From Anaerolineaceae bacterium UBA4781 (GTDB lineage: Bacteria; Chloroflexota; Anaerolineae; Anaerolineales; Anaerolineaceae): a DNA stretch of 21,277 bases. Position 1 is the stretch's first letter; each line of letters starts with the position of its first letter. The DNA lies in NCBI GenBank assembly GCA_002403105.1, contig DHHD01000068.1:12570-33846 (forward strand), read 5' to 3'. The notes beneath the pieces are model-generated. The model made no database searches, had not been told where the DNA came from, and saw only the letters and a list, made by a program, of their open reading frames with translations. Below, piece after piece: positions 1 through 5,887 of this stretch. Both the position numbers and the translations under genes were made by a program.

Positions 1-316
1 CGGTACCTGTGCCTGCGATTTGTGCAACCACTCCCTCATATAACTTGGTAGTGGCTTTTCCCAGTATTTTCGGACTGAGAATTGAAAAAATTGTTGAAGT
101 ACTGGCAGCCAATAACACTAAAATGATCTTGGTCTTGTATTCTGCCAGATATTGAATTAGCGTACTCATTGTTCCTTTGAAATCACGCGCTTTTTCTCCG
201 CCCCGCATCATACCGCCACCGGGTCCTCCCCCCATCGGCTCTCCACCCAAAGGACCTCGTTTCGCTGGCTGTTCTTGTTTTTGATTTGATTGTGGAATAT
301 TACTATGCATGCTCAT
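1..316 (-). CDS. Heterodimeric ABC exporter, second subunit, N-terminal part (cut by window edge)
   Basis: Only the first 105 codons are present; the rest lies beyond base 1. The start ATG at 316 overlaps the TGA stop of the upstream exporter gene by 4 bases (ATGA) and has a strong ribosome-binding site, AAGGAGGAATTAGC, directly before it. The protein starts with a polar, glycine- and proline-rich cytoplasmic tail (residues about 1-40, including GGGPGGGMMRGGEKARDFKG), followed by an amphipathic stretch and a first membrane segment (about 63-82, IILVLLAASTSTIFSIL). This tail type is familiar from one half of paired Firmicutes and Chloroflexi multidrug ABC exporters. Its neighbour has a degenerate ATP site, so by analogy this subunit should carry the intact catalytic glutamate and switch histidine, but that part is not visible. 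The two genes are translationally coupled and very probably form one transporter. Confidence 0.85.
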   Translation of the reverse strand, partial: MSMHSNIPQSNQKQEQPAKRGPLGGEPMGGGPGGGMMRGGEKARDFKGTMSTLIQYLAEYKTKIILVLLAASTSTIFSILSPKILGKATTKLYEGVVAQIAGTGT

Positions 317-2553
317 GCTAATTCCTCCTTATTCAACTGCGATAAGGCAATTTCGCGGTAAGTTTGACATGACTTCATCAACTCATCATGAGTACCTTTA
401 CCAACTACACGCCCATCATCCAGAACGATGATCTGTTCGGCATTTTTAATTGTTGAAATACGTTGTGCAACGATCAATACGGTACTGGAACCGGTGCTCT
501 TTTTCAATGCCTTGCGTAAAGCGGTATCGGTTTTATAGTCCACTGCCGAGAAACTATCATCGAAAATGTAAATGGGAGGTGCTTTTACCAACGCTCGAGC
601 TATCGCCAAACGCTGTTTCTGCCCACCGGATACATTCATTCCACCCTGAGCTATCTCACTTTTCATACCATCCGTCATTGTTGAAATAAATTCAGAAGCC
701 TGAGCGACATCCGCTGCTTTTTCTAATGTATTCATACTTGCATTTTCATCAGCATAACGCAGGTTGCTCTCGATGGTCCCTGAAAAGAGAGTTCCTTTTT
801 GTGGTATGTAACCGATCTTATCTCTCAGATCACTCTGGTTGACATCTCGGATATCCAATCCATTGACATAGATCGTTCCATTTGTTACGTCGTAGAAACG
901 TGGGATCAAATTTACCACCGTGGATTTACCGGAACCAGTTGAACCAATGATGGCAGTGGTTTGACCGGGTAATGCAGCAAAGCTGATGTCATGTAAAACA
1001 TCCTCTTCGGCATCTGGATAGCGAAAATATACATGTCGGAATTCCACTTTCCACTTTGCATTTTTATCAAAATGCTTTGGTTCTTTAGGATCTTTGATCA
1101 CCGGATCCACAGCCAGTACATCAGCAATACGATTCGCAGAAACTGTAGCTCTGGGCAAAATAATGAACATCATTGATAGCATCAAGAAAGACATAACAAC
1201 CTGCATGGCATATTGTAAGAACGCCATCATGTCACCAACCTGCATTACAGATTGTGCTACTTCATGCGAACCAACCCAGATTATTAATAACGAAATACCA
1301 TTCATCAGAAGCATCATCACCGGCATCATCACCGTCATGATGCGATTAATAAATAAACTGTTTTTCGTCAGATCAAGATTTGCTTTATCAAATCGATTTT
1401 CTTCAAATTTCTGGTTGTTGAATGCTCTGATCACCATCATTCCACTTAGGTTTTCGCGTGTTACCAGATTCAATTTATCAATTAAGCTTTGAACGATTTT
1501 GAACTTGGGCATGGCAATGCTAAATACCGTTACGACCAAACCCATCAGTACCACTACACCCAACGCGATGATCCAGGTTAGAGAAGGGCTTTTATCTACT
1601 GCATGCAGGATCGCGCCAACACCCATGATGGGAGCATAAAAAACCATACGAATGATCATCGTAATTGCCATCTGTATTTGTGAAACATCATTTGTCGTGC
1701 GTGTGATTAAAGATGCAGTGGAAAATTTATCAAATTCTGTTTTGGAAAAACTCTCAACTTTTTTAAATGTATCACGCCGGAGATCGCGAGATACTCCTGC
1801 AGCCACTTTCGCAGAAATGTATCCAACTGTAATAGAACAGGCAACTGTTGCTAATGTCAGCAGCAGCATTGAACTACCGATTTTCAAAATGTAATTGGTT
1901 TGCAATTTGGCAGCATCCATACCCAACGCTGTGTATTCTGCTTTAACAGCAGCAATCGCTGATTGGGTGATCATGCTGCTACCCATTACTGCGAATTTCT
2001 CATCAACAGTTGTTGTCAGCATAGAACGCTGAGTTTCGGACATCTTTAAAATCAAACTGAAGATATCTGTTCCTTCAGGCAGGGTGGCCAGATCGAAACC
2101 CATTCCTTTTGAAAGTTCAACTGCTTTTTCTGGATCGCTCATGGCTTGATCGATGGTTGAAACAACCAGCAGCGCTTTTGCCATGATAGGATTTATTCTT
2201 TCAATTTCCAACGCATCGGATGTATTTAATACATAGATTGGTTCATTTGCAACTGCCGGATATTTATCCAAGAATTCTTCAAAATCAGGTAAATTCTGAT
2301 CAATAAGCAGATAATTTTCCAGTACAGAAGATTTTTCCTCAGAACTCATAAAGATGGTGATCTTATCCATCTCGCTTTTACGGATCGCTTCAGGTACTGC
2401 ATTGGTTACTCCACCCTGTTGAATACCAACATTGATAATATCTGACATGTAATCAGGTAAAGCAAGATCTGCCATTACTTGACCATACAACATACCGATC
2501 GCAATCAAGATCAAGAACAGATAAGGTTTTAGATATTTTGCTAGCCGTGCCAT
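313..2553 (-). CDS. Heterodimeric ABC exporter subunit with degenerate ATP site and large extracellular loop
   Basis: A fused transmembrane-ATPase half-transporter of 746 residues; typical half-exporters have about 580. A first membrane helix (residues 10-30) is followed by roughly 190 mostly soluble residues before the second helix (about 226-248), so the first outer loop is greatly enlarged. The remaining helices lie at about 300-470. The ATPase domain (about 503-735) has Walker A GSTGSGKST (537-545), Q-loop Q585, signature VSGGQ (641-645) and Walker B ending FDD, so the usual catalytic Glu is Asp666. The switch His is Gln697 (AQRIS). This pair of changes is known from the non-catalytic half of heterodimeric exporters such as TM287/288. 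A methionine-rich run lies near 406-417. RBS AAGGAG sits 12 bases before the ATG. The gene follows the MarR gene by 79 bases and overlaps its partner by 4. The likely role is efflux of drugs, lipids or peptides; the substrate is unknown. Confidence 0.93.
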   Translation of the reverse strand: MARLAKYLKPYLFLILIAIGMLYGQVMADLALPDYMSDIINVGIQQGGVTNAVPEAIRKSEMDKITIFMSSEEKSSVLENYLLIDQNLPDFEEFLDKYPAVANEPIYVLNTSDALEIERINPIMAKALLVVSTIDQAMSDPEKAVELSKGMGFDLATLPEGTDIFSLILKMSETQRSMLTTTVDEKFAVMGSSMITQSAIAAVKAEYTALGMDAAKLQTNYILKIGSSMLLLTLATVACSITVGYISAKVAAGVSRDLRRDTFKKVESFSKTEFDKFSTASLITRTTNDVSQIQMAITMIIRMVFYAPIMGVGAILHAVDKSPSLTWIIALGVVVLMGLVVTVFSIAMPKFKIVQSLIDKLNLVTRENLSGMMVIRAFNNQKFEENRFDKANLDLTKNSLFINRIMTVMMPVMMLLMNGISLLIIWVGSHEVAQSVMQVGDMMAFLQYAMQVVMSFLMLSMMFIILPRATVSANRIADVLAVDPVIKDPKEPKHFDKNAKWKVEFRHVYFRYPDAEEDVLHDISFAALPGQTTAIIGSTGSGKSTVVNLIPRFYDVTNGTIYVNGLDIRDVNQSDLRDKIGYIPQKGTLFSGTIESNLRYADENASMNTLEKAADVAQASEFISTMTDGMKSEIAQGGMNVSGGQKQRLAIARALVKAPPIYIFDDSFSAVDYKTDTALRKALKKSTGSSTVLIVAQRISTIKNAEQIIVLDDGRVVGKGTHDELMKSCQTYREIALSQLNKEELA

Positions 2554-2632
2554 AAATTTCGATCACTCCTTCCAAATTTCATTTCATCCAATTTGCAATA
2601 CTAAATTTTGGGGTATTCCATGATGATTCTTT

Positions 2633-3214
2633 TTATATTTCTTTTTGTTTCTGATTCCGCATCGATACAGAATTAATTTGTAAAGAATGTAGAAGTTTTC
2701 TCAGTAAAATAATTAATTGATCTTTTTCTTCATTAGATAATTCCGACGACATACTATCCATATATTGCATTTGTTTTGGGACTAATTGTTTTACTGCGGT
2801 ACGTCCTGCGTCTGTGATTTTCAACCGATATATTCGACGATCAACAGGATCATTTTCACGTATGAGCAAACCTTGATTCTCTAATCCATAAACCAGAGAA
2901 CTGATCGTATTTTTCCCAACATGTTGAAAATGGCTCAAGTTTGTTGGCGTGATCCCTTCACTATTTTCGATGTCACTATTGATATAAAGGTGCATTAGTA
3001 TAGCCAATCGTGGACCAGATAGTTCTGATTTTCCATAATCTAAATTAACGATCGATTCATATAAATTTCCAATTCTTCGGATCAAACCGCTTAACTCAAA
3101 ACCCTGCATGGCTTTCTCACCTGCCAGCTCTTTTATACGTTTTTCAAATTGTTGCTTAATAATATTGATTTTTACGTTTTCTTCTTCAGATAAATGTCTA
3201 TCGAATTCATTCAT
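2633..3214 (-). CDS. MarR-family transcriptional regulator
   Basis: A 193-residue protein with a winged helix-turn-helix at about residues 65-140. The recognition helix is around 102-117 (NTISSLVYGLENQGLL) and the wing around 122-134 (DPVDRRIYRLKIT), the D-x-R-D/R-x-x pattern typical of MarR proteins. The N-terminal 60 residues and C-terminal 40 residues are helical and would form the dimer interface. The N-terminal arm is longer than in small family members of about 140-150 residues. The ATG at 3214 has AGGAG about 10 bases upstream. The gene heads the exporter genes on the same strand, so it most likely represses its own gene and the transporter, and releases them when a ligand binds. Palindromes immediately upstream support self-regulation. 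The ligand cannot be told from sequence. Confidence 0.9.
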   Translation of the reverse strand: MNEFDRHLSEEENVKINIIKQQFEKRIKELAGEKAMQGFELSGLIRRIGNLYESIVNLDYGKSELSGPRLAILMHLYINSDIENSEGITPTNLSHFQHVGKNTISSLVYGLENQGLLIRENDPVDRRIYRLKITDAGRTAVKQLVPKQMQYMDSMSSELSNEEKDQLIILLRKLLHSLQINSVSMRNQKQKEI

Positions 3215-3229
3215 TCTCTTTGCTCCTAT

Positions 3230-3247
3230 TAGTACGAGGTCGTACTA
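3230..3247. promoter_or_regulatory. Perfect palindrome upstream of marR, probable MarR operator 1
   Basis: TAGTACGA-GG-TCGTACTA is a perfect inverted repeat with 8-base arms and a 2-base centre. It lies 16 bases upstream of the marR start codon and partly overlaps the expected ribosome-binding leader. MarR dimers usually bind palindromes of about this size near their own promoter, so this is the best candidate for the autoregulatory operator. Operator function is inferred; the repeat is seen directly. Confidence 0.75.
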
Positions 3248-3263
3248 TACTACGGCGTATTAT
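3247..3263. promoter_or_regulatory. Second imperfect palindrome, probable MarR operator 2
   Basis: ATACTACGGCGTATTAT is a 17-base imperfect palindrome (arms ATAcTACG and CGTAtTAT around a single G). It shares the TA-n-TACG / CGTA-n-TA core with the perfect palindrome it abuts. Two tandem sites with related half-sites suggest cooperative binding of two MarR dimers. A weak TTGATT/TAATAC-like promoter on the minus strand lies just upstream of or within this element, so binding here would block RNA polymerase. Confidence 0.6.
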
Positions 3264-3383
3264 TTTCGTCTAGTATTAATCAAAATTTATATGAAAATCT
3301 AATAATTGAAAAATCAAAACTATACAGTGATCCTGGATTGAGAATACGTATCTTTTTTGATCAAGTTAATCACTCCATTAAAC

Positions 3384-3411
3384 AAAAAAGCACCATTTTG
3401 AAGGTGCTTTT
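3384..3411 (-). terminator. Rho-independent terminator after L28 gene
   Basis: Read on the minus strand, the stem AAAAGCACC / GGTGCTTTT (9 pairs, 8-base loop) is followed by a run of six T, ending about 20 bases after the L28 stop codon. The stem also has T on the other side, so it could act in both directions, but no plus-strand gene ends here. It isolates the L28 transcript from the marR-exporter operon downstream. Confidence 0.85.
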
Positions 3412-3432
3412 CCATTATAAAATTGTGGTTCT

Positions 3433-3615
3433 TTATTTATCTTTTGAAAGCGTCTTTATACACTTTGTGCAGAGAGTTCGTTTTACAGCTTTCCCATTTT
3501 CCGTAATAGTAGTTTTCTGCAAATTTGGTCTGAATTTGCGATTTGTTGCGCGTTGGGAAAAACTGCGACTATGCCCAAAAGTGGTTGTTTTTCCACAGAT
3601 TTCACATTTTGCCAT
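3433..3615 (-). CDS. rpmB: 50S ribosomal protein L28 (zinc-binding form)
   Basis: A 60-residue basic protein, the normal length for bacterial L28, a component of the large ribosomal subunit. It begins MAKCEICGK and carries two Cys pairs, C4/C7 and C49/C52 (CTKC), which mark the zinc-binding (C+) version. The central SFSQRATNRKFRPNLQ stretch fits the conserved L28 core (xRTxRxFxPNLQ). A start two codons upstream (ATG at 3621) exists, but the ribosome-binding site AAAGGG (3623-3628) is only 1 base from it and 7 bases from the ATG at 3615, which also matches the family start. The gene is monocistronic: a terminator follows, and the divergent asp23-like gene lies on the other side. The same L28 / Asp23-like / DAK2 arrangement occurs in many Gram-positive bacteria. 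Confidence 0.95.
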   Translation of the reverse strand: MAKCEICGKTTTFGHSRSFSQRATNRKFRPNLQKTTITENGKAVKRTLCTKCIKTLSKDK

Positions 3616-3630
3616 TTTCATTCCCTTTCA

Positions 3631-3646
3631 AAGATTAGCTAATCTT
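3631..3646. promoter_or_regulatory. 16-base perfect palindrome just upstream of rpmB
   Basis: AAGATTAGCTAATCTT is a perfect palindrome with no spacer, a few bases upstream of the L28 ribosome-binding site and overlapping a possible minus-strand -10 (TATAAG). It could be a protein-binding site or, in RNA, a short hairpin without a loop, which is less likely to be stable. Whether it regulates rpmB is unknown. Confidence 0.4.
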
Positions 3647-3753
3647 ATAAAATCAAAGTAAAATAACGAGAAGAAAGTTTACCATAGTCCGTAACTATCG
3701 ACAAGTTTTTTTGTTCTATATACAAGATATTTTAAAGAAAGTACGATTAAATT

Positions 3754-4113
3754 ATGAATGTAACAGAAAACCAACTGGGTAATATTTATATTTCTTATCA
3801 TGCGATTGCTGTCATTGCTTTCCAGGCTGCTCTGGAATCTTATGGTGTGGTAGGGTTAGCTTACGAAGGCATGGCTAGAGGGATCACAAAGCTCTTTCAG
3901 AAAGATCCCACTTCCGGTGTTGTTATTCATTACAATGAAAATAACTCCATCTCTGTTGATATGTTTCTCGTCATTGAATATGGAACAAGGATCTCTACCG
4001 TCGCAAACAGTGTAGCAAGCAGTGTAAAATTCCAGATCGAGAACACAACCGGAATTGCTGTTGAGGATGTTAACATCCATGTACGTGGGTTAAGAGTCAG
4101 CGACCCCGATTAA
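3754..4113 (+). CDS. Asp23/Gls24 family envelope stress response protein
   Basis: A small protein of 119 residues covering one Asp23/Gls24 (DUF322) domain. Recognisable elements are the opening GNIYISYHAIAVIAFQAA, the middle segment with DMFLVIEYGTRISTVANSVASSV, and the end GIAVEDVNIHVRGLRV. Family members are associated with the cell envelope in Gram-positive bacteria and often lie next to a DAK2-domain gene, as here (the next gene starts 24 bases on). It has no signal peptide or membrane segment. The exact function is not established; in staphylococci Asp23 is tethered at the membrane and its loss triggers a cell-wall stress response. It is the first gene of the plus-strand operon. Upstream AAAGAAAG is only a weak ribosome-binding site. 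Confidence 0.85.
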   Translation: MNVTENQLGNIYISYHAIAVIAFQAALESYGVVGLAYEGMARGITKLFQKDPTSGVVIHYNENNSISVDMFLVIEYGTRISTVANSVASSVKFQIENTTGIAVEDVNIHVRGLRVSDPD

Positions 4114-4137
4114 TAAGAAATCATCTTTGAGGTTTAT

Positions 4138-5832
4138 ATGCCGCATGTCGAGTCAAACCCACTGAAAGTGGATGAGAATACCAATTTATCACGTTCTAAA
4201 ATAAACGGGCAGGATTTAAAAAAATATTTCAATGCCGGGCTAACCTGGTTAAAAACCAATCAACCGTTGGTGAATTCCTTGAATGTTTTTCCTGTTCCAG
4301 ATGGTGATACAGGTACAAACATGTTCCTGACCATGAAAACCGCCTATGCAGAAATTGAAAATGAAACTGATACCAACGCAGGTTCTATTGCCAAGAAATT
4401 CGCGCATGGTGCTTTAATGGGTGCCCGTGGAAACTCCGGGGTAATCTTGTCTCAGATTTTACGTGGTTTTGCCCGAGCTCTGGATGAAAAAGAAAACCTC
4501 GATGCTGACCTTCTGGTAGCTGCGTTGGCTGAGAGCCGAAATACAGCATATAAAGGCGTTGTACGTCCAGTTGAAGGAACTATTCTTACTGTTATTAAAG
4601 ATGTCGCACGTGCTTCCGAGAAATCTCATCAAAACACTGCTGATCTTATGCAAATGTTGGAAGAGATCATTGATGCAGCAGACGCATCTGTAAAAAATAC
4701 CCCTGAACTCTTGCCAATCCTCAAACAAGCTGGCGTAGTCGATTCAGGAGGAAAAGGGCTTTTCATTATCTTAGAAGGTATTCTTCGATCCATTAAAGGG
4801 GAATCCATTGATGTCGCTGAAGAAAAAGCAGTTGCGCTTTCTCTCGAACAAATGGAAAGTGAAGAGCTAAATGAATCCATCGAAGCTGGACAAGATTTTG
4901 AAATCGTTGTTGATTTTGAACCTGAAACGAATTTCAATCTCCCTTCTTTCTATAAAGCACTGGAAAAAGTTGGAACTTCCATTCAAGTTGGCGAAGGGGA
5001 AGACCTTTACCGTATGCATATCCATGTTCCAAAAGAGAAGAAATATGATCCCATCGACCTGGTGAGTGGTTTTGGAACCATCAAAAAAGTATATATAGAA
5101 AATTTGATGGAGCAGATGAAGGAACAGAAAGAAGCAAAAACTGGTCCTGCGATCAAACCTCCCCAATTACAAGAGGGTCAAATTGGCGTTGTGGCAATTT
5201 CTCCTGGTGATGGTATAACCCGCATATTTTACAGCTTGGGCTTGGCAGTTGTTATTCAGGGTGGTCAAACCATGAATCCGAGCACAGAAGAAATTGTGGA
5301 TGCTTTTAAAGACCTTCCGACTGATAAGATCATTATCTTACCGAATAATAAAAATATCCATCTGGCTGCCCAATCTGCCAGTGCAATGACAGATAAAAAA
5401 GTGCGTGTTATCCCAACTTGTAGCATTCCTGAGGGATTAACCGCTTCATTAATGATCGATCCGAATGGTGATTTGGATGCAGTTGTTGAGAATATGACTG
5501 CAATCATGAAAGATGTTGATTCAGGCGAGATCACTACTGCAACTCGCTCCATCACGATCAATGGAATTGATGTTAAAGCAGGAGAAGTGATATCGTTATT
5601 AAACGATAACCTTGTGGGTTCAGCAGATTCACTTGAAAAAGCCTGCGATAATCTCCTTGCAGCCATTGATCTTGATGAAAAAGAACACCTAACGATTCTG
5701 TATGGCAATAATGTGACCAAAGAACAAGTAGATAGTGTCATGGCACATATTAAGAGCGGCTACCCCGAATTGGAATTGGAATTACACGAAGGCGGACAAC
5801 CTTTTTATCAATTTATTATTGCTATTGAATAG
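4138..5832 (+). CDS. DAK2-domain protein, FakA-like fatty acid kinase (YloV family)
   Basis: A protein of 564 residues with the three-part layout of YloV/FakA. An N-terminal DhaL-type kinase domain (about 25-222) contains FPVPDGDTGTN (51-61; Asp55, Asp57 and Asn61 would bind Mg-ATP), GARGNSG (95-101) and VDSGGKG (201-207). A middle domain lies at about 250-340, and a C-terminal DegV-like domain at about 350-564. FakA phosphorylates fatty acids held by a FakB (DegV) carrier, feeding exogenous fatty acids to phospholipid synthesis. No FakB gene is in this window. The start ATG follows GAGG with good spacing. The pairing with the Asp23-like gene upstream and recG downstream is the standard arrangement. 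The kinase assignment comes from family knowledge; the substrate has not been shown for Chloroflexota. Confidence 0.88.
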   Translation: MPHVESNPLKVDENTNLSRSKINGQDLKKYFNAGLTWLKTNQPLVNSLNVFPVPDGDTGTNMFLTMKTAYAEIENETDTNAGSIAKKFAHGALMGARGNSGVILSQILRGFARALDEKENLDADLLVAALAESRNTAYKGVVRPVEGTILTVIKDVARASEKSHQNTADLMQMLEEIIDAADASVKNTPELLPILKQAGVVDSGGKGLFIILEGILRSIKGESIDVAEEKAVALSLEQMESEELNESIEAGQDFEIVVDFEPETNFNLPSFYKALEKVGTSIQVGEGEDLYRMHIHVPKEKKYDPIDLVSGFGTIKKVYIENLMEQMKEQKEAKTGPAIKPPQLQEGQIGVVAISPGDGITRIFYSLGLAVVIQGGQTMNPSTEEIVDAFKDLPTDKIIILPNNKNIHLAAQSASAMTDKKVRVIPTCSIPEGLTASLMIDPNGDLDAVVENMTAIMKDVDSGEITTATRSITINGIDVKAGEVISLLNDNLVGSADSLEKACDNLLAAIDLDEKEHLTILYGNNVTKEQVDSVMAHIKSGYPELELELHEGGQPFYQFIIAIE

Positions 5833-5843
5833 ACTTATTTTTA

Positions 5844-5887
5844 AAGCATGCAGAAATCCTTGGAGTAAAATACTTTTATGCATGCTT
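5844..5887 (+). promoter_or_regulatory. Inverted repeat enclosing the recG ribosome-binding site and start
   Basis: AAGCATGCA (5844-5852) and TGCATGCTT (5879-5887) are 9-base perfect inverted arms with a 26-base gap. The gap contains the ribosome-binding site GGAG (5862-5865) and the A of the recG ATG; the T and G of the start codon are in the right arm. In mRNA this would pair the start codon into a stem with the ribosome-binding site in its loop. This could dampen or regulate recG translation; function is inferred. Confidence 0.4.

Noticed and set aside
3340..3365. T-rich run after ATACGTAT as a plus-strand terminator
   Set aside because: The possible stem is only a few bases and no plus-strand gene ends upstream of it.
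3338..3661. Plus-strand open frame across the L28 gene
   Set aside because: It reads through the L28 terminator and the antisense of rpmB; the minus-strand product is unmistakably L28.
3698..3726. TCGACA / TACAAG as promoter of the asp23-like operon
   Set aside because: The -10 match is poor and several equally weak alternatives exist in this AT-rich gap, so I did not assign one.
5265..5741. Minus-strand open frame (158 codons) inside the DAK2-domain gene
   Set aside because: Shadow of the conserved plus-strand gene; no recognisable domain or start signal.
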